Positions 16,209 through 25,769 of a stretch of DNA of 64,000 nt are shown here, piece after piece. A program made the position numbers and the translations under genes. This stretch comes from BQJU01 sp965229635 (GTDB lineage: Bacteria > Bacteroidota > Bacteroidia > Chitinophagales > Saprospiraceae). Each line of letters starts with the position of its first letter. The first letter of the stretch is position 1. The notes below the pieces were generated by a model. That model had not been told where the DNA came from and ran no database searches. It saw only the letters and a list, made by a program, of their open reading frames with translations. The stretch is from positions 5,828,001 through 5,892,000 of the forward strand of contig OZ245894.1 of the NCBI GenBank assembly GCA_965229635.1, written 5' to 3'.

Positions 16209-16658
16209 ATGGATACACTACAAACTCGAGTACACAATATTTTGTTGGTCGAGGATAACCCTGGGGATGTTCGGCTGACCCAGGAGGCCTTTAAGGAAGG
16301 CAAAAAAAAGGTGAATCTGGAAGTGGTAATGGATGGAATTGAGGCGCTGAGGTATCTCAGGAAAGAGGATGAATATTCAGATCGACCAACACCCGACCTG
16401 ATCCTGTTGGACCTTAATCTTCCCAAATGGGACGGAAGACAGGTACTCAAGGCGATCAAATCGGACCAGAAGCTGCGAAGTATTCCGGTATTGATTCTCA
16501 CTACCTCAAATGCCGAGCAGGATATTATCAACAGCTACGATCTACATGCCAATTGTTTTATTAATAAGCCGGTAGATTTTGATAGCTTTTTCTCAATCAT
16601 TCAACAAATTGAATCATTTTGGTTAAAAACTACCATATTACCAACAAGTATTAACTAA
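16209..16658 (+). CDS. single-domain response regulator (Rcp1/CheY-like)
   Basis: A 149-residue stand-alone receiver domain. Acidic pair E15/D16 in LLVEDNPGDVRLT, phospho-acceptor D68 in DLILLDLNLPKWDG, T98/T99 in LILTTSNAEQD, and K120 in INKPVDF are all present. The EDNPGDVRL and DLNLPKWDGR wording is typical of the Rcp1 subfamily that partners with hybrid or phytochrome-type kinases. I choose the ATG rather than an in-frame TTG two codons upstream. The gene is followed after ~90 bp by a hybrid REC-PAS protein, which suggests one signalling unit, although that protein lacks a working kinase core. Confidence 0.9.
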   Translation: MDTLQTRVHNILLVEDNPGDVRLTQEAFKEGKKKVNLEVVMDGIEALRYLRKEDEYSDRPTPDLILLDLNLPKWDGRQVLKAIKSDQKLRSIPVLILTTSNAEQDIINSYDLHANCFINKPVDFDSFFSIIQQIESFWLKTTILPTSIN

Positions 16659-16747
16659 ACAAAGCCCCCTGCATCAAGATCAATACCTAAGACCCAGTTA
16701 ACGGAACAACTTTACATTGAAACAAATTACACAAAGCACTAGAACAC

Positions 16748-18661
16748 ATGAACAACATTCTAGTTATTGAAGACAATGACGGTGATGCAGAAAAAATTAA
16801 AACGCTACTAGAAGACGCTGCCTTCCGACACCGTTTCTATCATTCCACCTCATTGACTGGAGGAATGAATATCTTGCATGATCAACCTATTGATCTGGTC
16901 CTTCTTGATCTTTCCCTACACGATAGCGTGGGCTTCGGCACTTTAAAATCATACATGCAGGAAGCCGCCGATGTACCCGTTATTGTACTTACCGGCAACA
17001 AGAGCGAAGTGATGGGCATGCAATCCGTGCGCGCCGGTGCCCAGGACTTTCTAATCAAAGGTGAATTTGACGGCCGACGCCTGGTCAAGACGATAAAATA
17101 TTCTCTCCAACGCTTCAAAACACAGGCCAAACTTCAGGAAACAGCAGACAAGCTGACCATCAGCGCCCAACGGTATCAGGAAACCCAAAAGATGGCCAAC
17201 TTCGCCAACTGGGAAATGGATATCGTCAATAATGTGATGAAGTGGTCGGAAGGCATGTATATGATATTTGGCTTCAAACCACAAAGCTTCTCCCCTTCCC
17301 TCTCCGATTACATTGGCTATGTGCATGTAGAAGACCGGGAAAAAGTGGAGAATTTCTTTGATATGGCAGTAAAAACCGGCAAGCTGACTAAGGTAGAGCA
17401 CCGCATCCTGATCGATAATCGCATCATCCGACATCTTTCGGTAAGAGCGCAGGTCAAATACGATGAGTACACCAATAAGATTATTCTATTAGGTAATTTG
17501 CAGGACATTACCGACTCAAAGGAGACCAGTAAAGCGGAGGAGAAAAAGGCGGATTACAACCCTATGCCGCGCATCAACCAGGAGGCCATTTCCAAGCTGG
17601 GATTTAACATCAGGACACCGCTCAGCTCTATTGTAAATCTGATTTATCTACTGGAAAATACCCAGCCGACCAATCACCAGACGGAACTATTGAACGGCCT
17701 CAAAACCTCCATTGATGACCTTTCCATCGTTTTGAATAACCTCTTCAATTTGTCGCTGCTCGATTCACGGACCAGTATTACCAAAGACGAGGACGTAAAA
17801 CTTCCGGAGCTGTTGCAGAGTTTGGAGCGAATTTTTTCGTTGAGGGCGGAACAATCGGCCATTCGCATTCAGTTTAAGACCGTGGGCCAGCTGCCAGACA
17901 AGGTGAGTTGTGACGCACAGAAACTTATTCAGGTATTGTACAACCTGATCGAACAAGCCATTCAGCACCGGGATGGAAAAAACAAGATTGAAGTAAGGTC
18001 TTCCCGGATTGTAGGGAATGGCCATATTATTCTAAAATTTTCCATTTCCTATATCGGGCGTCCCTTTACCTTTCAGTATTTTGATGATGAACATCGACTC
18101 CATCAATTGCTGGAAAAAATTACAAACGGCAAGGATGAAGGAATGTTGAGTCTTGCCATTGCCGCCAAGCTAATTCACCTGTTGCGTGGCACCTTAACCA
18201 TTCAGCAAAAAGGCGGCAATCAACAGATCATCAACCTCGAATTGCCCGTGCGAATCAGCTCGGAGGATGAGGGAGAAAACATCCCCGGCCCGTTGCGGAT
18301 TATGCTGGTGGAAGATCACGTACTCAACCAGATTGCGACAAAACAGGTACTCACTTCCTGGTCCGATTTGATCGAGGTGGATATTGCGCGTAATGGGCTG
18401 GAGGGCATTAACCGGTTTCACGAAAAGAAATACGATCTTATCCTGATGGACATTCAAATGCCTGAAATGACCGGCATCGAAGCTTCCTATAAAATCCGGG
18501 AAATCAGTGACGTCCCCATCATTGCGTTAAGCGCCAATACCTCCAAGCAGGAGGAAAATCGTTGCAAGGAGGCCGGTATGCAGGATTATTTGTCCAAACC
18601 CATCAAACCAGAGGAGTTGCAATCATGTATTATGCGCGTATTGAAACAGAAAAAAAGTTAA
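16748..18661 (+). CDS. hybrid signalling protein REC-PAS-degenerate histidine kinase-REC
   Basis: A 637-residue cytosolic protein. REC1 (1-~120) is intact, with E8/D9, phospho-acceptor D54, T82 and K104. A PAS fold covers ~150-255, with VHVEDREKVENFF and a PAC-like LGNLQDITD. The next region aligns with HisKA-HATPase but is degenerate. The H-box reads KLGFNIRTPLS, so Phe286 replaces the phospho-His. The N-box has Q403 instead of the key Asn, the DxGxG motif is replaced by SYIGRP (434-439), and the G2 box (EGMLSLAI) has lost its glycines. REC2 (~515-635) is intact: E522/D523, D568, K617. The protein therefore looks like a phospho-receiver scaffold, fed by another kinase, rather than a kinase. 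The preceding receiver gene may be a partner. Confidence 0.85.
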   Translation: MNNILVIEDNDGDAEKIKTLLEDAAFRHRFYHSTSLTGGMNILHDQPIDLVLLDLSLHDSVGFGTLKSYMQEAADVPVIVLTGNKSEVMGMQSVRAGAQDFLIKGEFDGRRLVKTIKYSLQRFKTQAKLQETADKLTISAQRYQETQKMANFANWEMDIVNNVMKWSEGMYMIFGFKPQSFSPSLSDYIGYVHVEDREKVENFFDMAVKTGKLTKVEHRILIDNRIIRHLSVRAQVKYDEYTNKIILLGNLQDITDSKETSKAEEKKADYNPMPRINQEAISKLGFNIRTPLSSIVNLIYLLENTQPTNHQTELLNGLKTSIDDLSIVLNNLFNLSLLDSRTSITKDEDVKLPELLQSLERIFSLRAEQSAIRIQFKTVGQLPDKVSCDAQKLIQVLYNLIEQAIQHRDGKNKIEVRSSRIVGNGHIILKFSISYIGRPFTFQYFDDEHRLHQLLEKITNGKDEGMLSLAIAAKLIHLLRGTLTIQQKGGNQQIINLELPVRISSEDEGENIPGPLRIMLVEDHVLNQIATKQVLTSWSDLIEVDIARNGLEGINRFHEKKYDLILMDIQMPEMTGIEASYKIREISDVPIIALSANTSKQEENRCKEAGMQDYLSKPIKPEELQSCIMRVLKQKKS

Positions 18662-18736
18662 GGCCATATTAAAACTTTAGTCCTACTTTCATTTTAAGGC
18701 AAATTCGGGTATTTTGATAGGAAAAAAACACCCGGT

Positions 18737-21700
18737 ATGAAGCACCTATTACGCTCTCTCTTCCTATTCGTATGTATTTTTTCAACTTTGCGCTCCAATT
18801 CACAACCCCAAAAGCTTATTGATTTGGGAGAAAGCGCCTTTGACAAACAAGCCGAATTTGTACAGGTCGGCGAATGGCTCTTTTTTACAAAAAATCAGAG
18901 CGGCCCCACGGATACGCTTTGGCAAACTGATGGAACTGTTGAAAACACCGTTATCAAGGGCATTTTTCCGGGAACCATCAATTTTCTGAACACGGTTGAA
19001 GGGAAAATCCTGATTCATTCTCTAACTCCTTCTTTTGGTTTAAGCCGGCTTTGGGCAATGGCTCCTGATGCTGAAATTCCGATACTACTCCAGGAAAGGC
19101 CAGCAGGCAACTTGAATATTATTTATCAGAGAGATGATCTGTTAATTTACGATCAGCGCACCGGTAATCAACGCTTTGTATGGCGAACAGACGGCACGCC
19201 TGCTGGAACCACTCGAATATTTACGATTAACCACAGTGGTGCCAGTCAGTGGGAAGTAGCAGCAACCGATGAAGCTATTTTTCTAATCGACCGGATCATC
19301 AAAAAACTGCAGGTTATTTCTCTGGATGGGCAAAGTGTAATTCAGGAAGTTTTTTTCAATGAATATTGCCAGTGGATGACCTCAAACCTTGGATACGTGT
19401 GGCTCCGTTCGGGTGACACCATCTGGCAATTTAACGCGGATGGAAGTGGACAAAACGAATTCTGGGAAGTTGGAAAATATGACTTTGACCTTTCCATAGG
19501 TATTGAACACAATGGGATACTTTATTTTAAAGGATCTGACGATGATACCGGCCTGGAATTATGGCGCACCGATGGCACCATTGACGGCACCTATCTTTTG
19601 GAAGACCTAAGACCAGGCTTTCAGGACGATGGCATTTTCCCCTACCATTCATCGCCTCGTAATTTTTTCAAATATCAGGGTCAGCTCTATTTTATTGCAG
19701 CACCGGAAAGGTTTGATCGCCTGGTGCTTTACCAAATTGATGCCGAGTCGGAGCAGGTCTCCTTCTACAAAGACCTCTGGGCTGAAACCAGCCTTTTATC
19801 CATCATTGATCTGCATCAATGGGCTGACGTGATGTTGATAAGTGCTAATTCAACCACTTATGGTCGGGAATACTGGATTTTTGATGGCACTGATTTTAAG
19901 GTGGTTGATATCCGACCGGGAGGGCCGGGTGTTTCCTATGCATGGTATATTCTCAGAGACCTCATGACCCAGGATTATCTCTTTTTAAATGCCGACGATG
20001 GCATCCATGGCGAAGAGCTTTGGCGTATTGATCCACAAGGTAACGCCGCTTTGATGACTGACCTCATTCCCGGCGCCGATTGGTCCAGCCCGATACCAAG
20101 ATCTGTTGTAAATAATCGCGTAGTTTTTGAAGCTCGTAATGAAACCCGGCAAGCTTATCTCTATGGTATTCCCAAGCAAGAAGAGGAAAATGCGCCTCCT
20201 GCCGAGCAGCCCACAGAATGGTTTAAGACGCTGGTTGACCAAAACCTTGTCTTCCACGAGCCATCATCCATCAAAAACATGGATATGGCCATCACCCCTG
20301 ATGACGACCTTCTGATCACCGGCTACTTCAATAGCTATGTCGGCCTGGGAATATCAGGTGAAACGCAACACTGGCCGCTTAACCTGGAAACTACCCGCCA
20401 GTTTCACAATACCTATCTTACCAAGGTCTCAGCGGATGGCCATGTCAAGTGGACCAAGACCAATTTAATGTATATAGCCGGCTCCAAAAATGCCGTCGCC
20501 AGCAATAGTCACAGTGACGCTATTGTCGCCGGGATATTTAGAGATAACCTAGAATTGTCGCCGGGTCAGCTTATCAACTCCAACAGTCGTCGCTTCTTTC
20601 TGGTTTCTTATGACCCTGAGGGCAATTACCAATGGCATCGTACCGCAGAAACTGGTTCCGAGGGCAAGGTTTTCAAATGTAGCACTGATAACGATGACAA
20701 TATTTACGTAGCCGGTTATTATACCAACTTTCAGGCAAGGTTTGGAGATGTATCCCTCACCTCAGAAATCAGCCCGGCATATTATGTGGTAAAATATAGT
20801 CCGGATGGGGAAGTATTGTGGGCCCAGACTATCAACATGACCGAAGAATGGCTAGCTTCTGGAGATCTTGTTGATCTTAAACTCGACAATCAGGGAAATA
20901 GCTATATCGCATTTGGCAACGGAGGTTATAACTGGTCCTCTTCTTGTGAATACCGGGATTTTTATATGAAAATAGCGCGCCTCTCTGTGGATGGCCAGCT
21001 TGATTGGGAAAAAACATTTATTTCTACCGATCTGAGTTTTCCCACTGCCCTGGCCGTAGCCAATGACAATCGGTTGTATCTGGCTGGGCGTTTCCGCGGT
21101 CGGATTTTCTTTGACGATCATAGCGAATGGACTGGTTGTGAAAACTCCAAGGGGTTTCTGGTACAACTGAATCTAGGAAATGGTCGGATATTGCAGGAAC
21201 CACTCATTCAGGAGGATTTCACTCCCTATCATCTCACCGTAGACACTGATGGGTTCCTTTATCTTACAGGCTTAAACCTGGAAGGAACACACGAATTGCC
21301 TGAAAATTATCAGCATTATCCTTTTCCTTACAATGAGGGTGAGGTCGTGGTCAAACGCTACAATTCTTTCTTGAAACTTGACGATCAGCGCCTTTTCAAA
21401 AAGAGAATTGAAGACCTTGCTTTTGAAAATAACCCGCAAATTGTACTTGACAACCAGGGAAAAATCATAATGCAGGATACCAAGATCGGCATGATCGATA
21501 CCCTGGGCGCTTCCAGCCATATTAGCCAAGGAACAGAGGTATACCTGACAAAGTTTTCGATGCGGCCCAAATCTCTGCAAATGGCCGATGGTCTATTTGA
21601 AGAGAGTAGCCTGATGCTTTCGCCCAATCCGGCGGCATCGTTAATTCAGTTGTACTCGGATGACCTGGATTTTTCGCAGGCACGCATTCGCCTGATCAAT

Positions 21701-21850
21701 ATTTTGGGGCAGGAAGTCCCCGTTTCGGTCTCGCGATTGAGTGGTAATCAACGCAATCTGTATTTGGATCACTTACCCAGTGGACGGTATTTTATCCAGG
21801 TCGAACTGAACGATAAGGTGTATACTAAATCCTTTATTAAAGCCCAGTAA
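18737..21850 (+). CDS. T9SS type A cargo protein with ELWxTDGT repeats and propeller-like region
   Basis: A 1,037-residue secreted protein. A signal peptide (about 1-23) precedes the first half, which carries repeats of the ELWRTDGTxxGT type (e.g. LWQTDGTVENT, VWRTDGTPAGT, ELWRTDGTIDGT) with DLRPG/DLIPG echoes, as in beta-propeller-like surface proteins. The second half (~500-950) has VKYSPDGEVLWAQTI-type segments of SBBP-like propellers. The last ~80 residues are a T9SS type A sorting domain (SPNPAASLIQLYSDD, then INILGQEV, then LPSGRYFIQV), so the protein should cross the outer membrane by the type IX system. Function is unknown; no catalytic motif was recognised. Confidence 0.85.
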   Translation: MKHLLRSLFLFVCIFSTLRSNSQPQKLIDLGESAFDKQAEFVQVGEWLFFTKNQSGPTDTLWQTDGTVENTVIKGIFPGTINFLNTVEGKILIHSLTPSFGLSRLWAMAPDAEIPILLQERPAGNLNIIYQRDDLLIYDQRTGNQRFVWRTDGTPAGTTRIFTINHSGASQWEVAATDEAIFLIDRIIKKLQVISLDGQSVIQEVFFNEYCQWMTSNLGYVWLRSGDTIWQFNADGSGQNEFWEVGKYDFDLSIGIEHNGILYFKGSDDDTGLELWRTDGTIDGTYLLEDLRPGFQDDGIFPYHSSPRNFFKYQGQLYFIAAPERFDRLVLYQIDAESEQVSFYKDLWAETSLLSIIDLHQWADVMLISANSTTYGREYWIFDGTDFKVVDIRPGGPGVSYAWYILRDLMTQDYLFLNADDGIHGEELWRIDPQGNAALMTDLIPGADWSSPIPRSVVNNRVVFEARNETRQAYLYGIPKQEEENAPPAEQPTEWFKTLVDQNLVFHEPSSIKNMDMAITPDDDLLITGYFNSYVGLGISGETQHWPLNLETTRQFHNTYLTKVSADGHVKWTKTNLMYIAGSKNAVASNSHSDAIVAGIFRDNLELSPGQLINSNSRRFFLVSYDPEGNYQWHRTAETGSEGKVFKCSTDNDDNIYVAGYYTNFQARFGDVSLTSEISPAYYVVKYSPDGEVLWAQTINMTEEWLASGDLVDLKLDNQGNSYIAFGNGGYNWSSSCEYRDFYMKIARLSVDGQLDWEKTFISTDLSFPTALAVANDNRLYLAGRFRGRIFFDDHSEWTGCENSKGFLVQLNLGNGRILQEPLIQEDFTPYHLTVDTDGFLYLTGLNLEGTHELPENYQHYPFPYNEGEVVVKRYNSFLKLDDQRLFKKRIEDLAFENNPQIVLDNQGKIIMQDTKIGMIDTLGASSHISQGTEVYLTKFSMRPKSLQMADGLFEESSLMLSPNPAASLIQLYSDDLDFSQARIRLINILGQEVPVSVSRLSGNQRNLYLDHLPSGRYFIQVELNDKVYTKSFIKAQ

Positions 21851-21863
21851 ACCTAAAATAGCT

Positions 21864-21871
21864 TAATTTTG
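21864..21871 (+). promoter_or_regulatory. candidate -7 box for ypdA
   Basis: TAATTTTG matches TAnnTTTG exactly and lies 27 bases before the ypdA start codon, giving a short leader. No clear -33 element is visible, because that position overlaps the end of the preceding gene. Confidence 0.35.
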
Positions 21872-21897
21872 TTGGAAAGACAGAATTATCACTCATT

Positions 21898-22884
21898 ATG
21901 GAAATACTGGATTTAATCATCATCGGTGCCGGACCGACGGGTATCAACTGTGCCATTTCGGCGGAAAAAGCGGGATTGGATTACCTCATTCTTGAAAAGG
22001 GAGTGTTGGCCAATTCCATCTATAACTTTCCGATCAATATGACGTTTTTTTCAACGTCGAAGCTGCTGGAAATTGGCAATACCCCATTCATCTCCCACGG
22101 CGATAAACCTACCCGGCGGGAGGCATTGGAGTACTACCGCCGTTTGCAGCAGGCCTGGAAGTTGAAAACCAATCTTTATGAGCCGGTACATAAAATGGAA
22201 CGACAGGAGGATGGGGACCACTATCTCATTACCACCAGCAAGGGGCAATATCGTGCTCATTCGGTAATTGTCTCCACCGGTTTTTACGATACACCACGAC
22301 TGCTGAATGTGCCGGGTGAAGAGTTGCCTAAAGTGAAGCACTATTACGATGACGCCCACCCTTATGTGGGCCAAAAAGTGCTGGTGATTGGTGCGGCCAA
22401 CTCGGCTTGTGATGTGGCATTGGAGACCTACTACAAGGGTTCGGAAGTGACGATGGCCATTCGCGAAGATGAGATTTACCCAAGGGTGAAATACTGGATC
22501 AGGCCCAATATTGAAAACCGTATTAAGGAAGGCAGCATCAAGGCTTATTTTAAGACCAACGTCAAAGAAATTCGGCCACATGAGGTGGTATTGGAAGGGC
22601 CGGACGGCAAATTTACCATCGAAAATGACTTTGTGCTGGCCATGACTGGTTATCAACCCAATTATGAGCTACTGGGCAATTTAGGATTGGAAATCCCTCA
22701 GGATGAGGATTGCATTCCTGTCCACGATCCGGAAACGCTGGAAACCAGCCTGCCAAACGTATACCTCGCAGGGGTGGTCTGTGCCGGTAAACAAACCAGC
22801 ACCCTCTTCATCGAAAATACCCGCGATCACGGGGATATCATCGTTGAACAGGTCCAGAAAAAACGGGAGAAGGTGGAGGTGTAG
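21898..22884 (+). CDS. ypdA: YpdA-type FAD/NAD(P)-dependent oxidoreductase (putative bacillithiol disulfide reductase)
   Basis: A 328-residue flavoprotein of the thioredoxin-reductase-like superfamily without a CxxC redox motif. The FAD-binding IIIGAGPTGINC is at 8-19, the NAD(P)-binding VLVIGAANSACDVALE near 162-177, and a C-terminal NVYLAGVVCAGKQTS closes the FAD site. The family-typical NFPINMTFFSTS segment follows the first domain. YpdA proteins in Firmicutes and Bacteroidota are proposed to reduce bacillithiol disulfide in the cytosol. That role is inferred from family, as no bacillithiol biosynthesis gene is in the window. Confidence 0.9.
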   Translation: MEILDLIIIGAGPTGINCAISAEKAGLDYLILEKGVLANSIYNFPINMTFFSTSKLLEIGNTPFISHGDKPTRREALEYYRRLQQAWKLKTNLYEPVHKMERQEDGDHYLITTSKGQYRAHSVIVSTGFYDTPRLLNVPGEELPKVKHYYDDAHPYVGQKVLVIGAANSACDVALETYYKGSEVTMAIREDEIYPRVKYWIRPNIENRIKEGSIKAYFKTNVKEIRPHEVVLEGPDGKFTIENDFVLAMTGYQPNYELLGNLGLEIPQDEDCIPVHDPETLETSLPNVYLAGVVCAGKQTSTLFIENTRDHGDIIVEQVQKKREKVEV

Positions 22885-22922
22885 CTTTTTTAGAATGGAC
22901 GCCCAATCGGCATTGGAATTAA

Positions 22923-22942
22923 CGATGAAATAAATTTCATCG
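22923..22942. other. perfect 8-bp hairpin in the ypdA 3' region
   Basis: CGATGAAA and TTTCATCG pair perfectly around TAAA, directly ahead of the main terminator hairpin. It may stabilise the transcript end or be a second weak terminator. Confidence 0.45.
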
Positions 22943-22953
22943 AACCAGTAATT

Positions 22954-22990
22954 AAAACGCCGGAGCTTTTGATCAAGCTCCGGCGTTTTT
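22954..22990. terminator. bidirectional terminator between ypdA and the M1 peptidase
   Basis: A 15-bp perfect stem, AAAACGCCGGAGCTT with AAGCTCCGGCGTTTT, closes a 6-base loop. A T-tract on the plus strand and an A-tract (T on the minus strand) flank it. It serves two convergent genes. Confidence 0.92.
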
Positions 22991-23001
22991 ATTTTAAGGT
23001 T

Positions 23002-25362
23002 TTATTTATCGCCACCTTCCGGCGCACCGTCTGACTTCTTATTCATTTCCTCAATGCGCTTGGCCTTCTGCATGGGGTTTTCTCCCCCACCCCAGCCACG
23101 GCGCTTGAATAGCTCAAAACGGCTCGGCTCCCGGCGTGGAGGCCAGTAGTTGTTGTTGCGATCTGTATCGGCGGTTTCCATGTAGGGGTCGAGCACGATC
23201 TCACTGACTTCCTTTTCAAAGTAGAAGATCTTGCTCACCTCATCGCTGTGCTTGCGCCAGATTTCCGCAGGGATACGAACCACCTCAGAGGTACCATCCG
23301 TAAATTTGAATTCCAAAATAATCGGCATCACTAACCCACCGATATTAGAAAAGTCGATGGAATAATATTGGTAATTGCCCTCCAAAATGGCTTTTTCATC
23401 CTCATCCAACGAAGAAAGATAGCGCTCATAATCTTTTTTATCAAGTACGGTTACTTCCAATGGATCGTACTCATTATAGAAGTCGCGCATCCGCTCATCG
23501 GTATCGACCACGGTCTGTGCCGCTTCATTGCGCACATCGCCGATGTATTTTGGCGTTTCCTTTTCTTTGGCTTTCGCCAATGCTTTTTCAATTTCCGGGT
23601 TTTGAGTATTTACCTGCATCCACTTCACATCCTTCAGCGCGATATCAACGTGATCAGTGCTGAAGAACCAGCCGCGCCAAAACCAGTCCAGATCAACGCC
23701 GGAGGCATCCTCCATGGTACGGAAAAAGTCGGCGGGAGAAGGCTGCTTGAACTTCCAGCGCTGTGCGTATTCTTTGAAAGCGATATCAAACAATTCGCGG
23801 CCCATGACCGTCTCGCGCAGGATGTAAAGTGCCGTAGCCGGCTTGCTGTAGGCATTCGGACCAAAATTGAGAATGGACTCCGAGTTGGTCATGATAGGCG
23901 ACAATTTATCCTTGTCCATTTTCATGTAATTCACGATGTTTTCCGGACGACCTCCACGAATTGGAAAGTCTGCCTGCCAGGCCTGCTCGGTGATGTATTC
24001 CAGGAAACTGTTCAGTCCCTCATCCATCCAGGTCCACTGGCGCTCGTCAGAATTGACGATCATTGGGAAATAATTGTGACCCACCTCGTGAATTATCACC
24101 CCGATCATGCCGTACTTGGTGCGCTCGGAATAAGTACCATCTGCTTCCGGACGACCGCCGTTGAAACAAATCATCGGATATTCCATGCCTATACGGTTGG
24201 TATGTACGGAATAGGCGACCGGGTACGGGTATTCAAAGGTGTAGTCGGAATAGACTTTTAAGGTATGAGCGACCACTCTGGTAGAGTACTTTTCCCAGAG
24301 CGGATTGCCTTCCTTGGGGTACAGTGAGGTTGCCAGTATAGTGCGTCCATTTTGCACTACGCCCATCGCATCCCAGATAAATTTGCGAGAGCTGGCAAAG
24401 GCGAAATCGCGTACATTTTCCGCTTTAAACACCCAGGTCTTCTTCTTGTCGGTCCGGCTGGATTCATTGGCTTTAGCCTCCTCCGGTGTCACGATGAAGA
24501 CAGGGTCTTTTGTATTCTTTTTGGCCTCTTCCAGGCGCGAGCGCTGCTCGGCAGTTAAGACCGCTTTGGGATTTTGGATTTCACCCGTCGCGCCCACAAT
24601 GTGATCCGCAGGAGCGGTAATGCGCACCTCGTAATTACCAAAGGTAAGGGTAAATTCACCGGAGCCCAGGAATTGTTTATGCTGCCAGCCCTCTACATCA
24701 TTGTAGACCGCCATGCGCGGGTAAAACTGAGCAATGGTGTAGAGATAATTGTCCTCTTCTTCAAAATATTCCAATCCCGAACGGCCGCCCCACTTCATGC
24801 GGTCGTTGATGTTGTACCACCACTTTACGCTAAAGGAAGTCTTCTGACCGGGCTGTAGTGTTTGTGGTAAATCCACACGCATCATGGTTTTATTAATAAC
24901 GTGCTTCAAGGGCTTGCCATCGGCGGTAGTAACCGACTCGATGTTGAAGCCCCCGTCAAAGCGATTGTGCAGGCGCTGCAGGCTGCGAAAGCTTACTTCC
25001 TCGTCGAGTTCGTTGGTACGAATCTTGTAGGTGTCCGAGTCTTTGGCACGCATATTCTGGTCGAGCTGGAGCCAAACGTAGTTCAATGGATCGGGAGAAT
25101 TATTGTGGTAAGTGATGGTTTCAACGCCGTGGATTTTCTGGTTTTCATCATCCAGGGTGATGTCCATCACATAATCGGCCTGCTGCTGGTAATATTCGTG
25201 CCCCGGAGCACCGGAGGCGGTGCGGTAGCTGTTGGGTGTGGGCAATTCGTCGTACAATTGTTTGAACTTGTTGTAGTTCAGGTTGGGATTCTGCGCTTCG
25301 AGAGAAACCGAGATACCCAATAGCATGGTCAAAGTAAGGGTGATCAGTTGCTTCATTTTCAT
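23002..25362 (-). CDS. secreted M1-family metallopeptidase
   Basis: Gluzincin aminopeptidase-like protein of about 786 residues. The start is chosen at the ATG giving MKMKQLITLTL, just ahead of a clean signal peptide ending SLEAQ; a further upstream in-frame ATG adds 15 residues that spoil it. The zinc motif HEVGHNYFP lies near residue 420, with the third ligand in WTWMDEGLNSFLEY, and the exopeptidase-type motif appears as GMEYPM near 392. The N-terminal region carries the beta-sandwich typical of M1 enzymes (DYVMDITLDDENQKIHG, then ITYHNNSPDPLNYVWLQLDQN). The C-terminus is Lys/Glu-rich (NPMQKAKRIEEMNKK), without a T9SS tail, so a periplasmic location is likely. Homologues in Bacteroidota are of unknown physiological substrate. 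Confidence 0.9.
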   Translation of the reverse strand: MKMKQLITLTLTMLLGISVSLEAQNPNLNYNKFKQLYDELPTPNSYRTASGAPGHEYYQQQADYVMDITLDDENQKIHGVETITYHNNSPDPLNYVWLQLDQNMRAKDSDTYKIRTNELDEEVSFRSLQRLHNRFDGGFNIESVTTADGKPLKHVINKTMMRVDLPQTLQPGQKTSFSVKWWYNINDRMKWGGRSGLEYFEEEDNYLYTIAQFYPRMAVYNDVEGWQHKQFLGSGEFTLTFGNYEVRITAPADHIVGATGEIQNPKAVLTAEQRSRLEEAKKNTKDPVFIVTPEEAKANESSRTDKKKTWVFKAENVRDFAFASSRKFIWDAMGVVQNGRTILATSLYPKEGNPLWEKYSTRVVAHTLKVYSDYTFEYPYPVAYSVHTNRIGMEYPMICFNGGRPEADGTYSERTKYGMIGVIIHEVGHNYFPMIVNSDERQWTWMDEGLNSFLEYITEQAWQADFPIRGGRPENIVNYMKMDKDKLSPIMTNSESILNFGPNAYSKPATALYILRETVMGRELFDIAFKEYAQRWKFKQPSPADFFRTMEDASGVDLDWFWRGWFFSTDHVDIALKDVKWMQVNTQNPEIEKALAKAKEKETPKYIGDVRNEAAQTVVDTDERMRDFYNEYDPLEVTVLDKKDYERYLSSLDEDEKAILEGNYQYYSIDFSNIGGLVMPIILEFKFTDGTSEVVRIPAEIWRKHSDEVSKIFYFEKEVSEIVLDPYMETADTDRNNNYWPPRREPSRFELFKRRGWGGGENPMQKAKRIEEMNKKSDGAPEGGDK

Positions 25363-25407
25363 ACTAAATTTGATAAACAAGGGGCGTAAAGATAAGGTAA
25401 ATTTCAT

Positions 25408-25769
25408 CAGCTGAAGTCAATTGATCCTACCTGTGGTTGATATAAATCGTCAATTTGTCATTTCTATCGCGAGAATCACTATTTTTAGCAATACGATCCC
25501 CCTTGATTTTTCTTCATACAACAACACCTGATAACTGGTCATAAAAGGATTTTTGGTTCATTAGCTTTAGCAATAATCATTTCGCTTTGCAGCTGTAGTG
25601 CTGATCAAAAACAATCGGAGATATGTGGGACACAAATATTAAATATCCAGTGTGCAGATGTTTTCTTTTCGATATGGTTTTTGTAATTATGTGTAGCATA
25701 GCAATGTTTTATTGATCCCCCAACTAAATTAGCGTCAGAAAATACCTGGCTCTAAAATATTTTGTCCTC
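25408..25769. other. AT-rich intergenic region, nothing recognised
   Basis: Divergent gap between the M1 peptidase and the histidine kinase. It should hold both promoters, but I find no exact -7/-33 pair, no strong hairpin and no coding frame worth reporting. Confidence 0.5.

Noticed and set aside
23368..24261. 297-codon + strand frame inside the M1 peptidase gene
   Set aside because: Opposite to the HEXXH-containing frame, which has a signal peptide and conserved motifs; the + frame has neither.
25363..25407. Longer M1 peptidase start
   Set aside because: It adds 15 residues ahead of a normal signal peptide; the downstream MKMKQL start is more plausible.
25740..25769. AAATATTTTG near the histidine kinase start as a -7 box
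   Set aside because: It does not match TAnnTTTG (one T short) and lies too close to the ATG to leave a leader.
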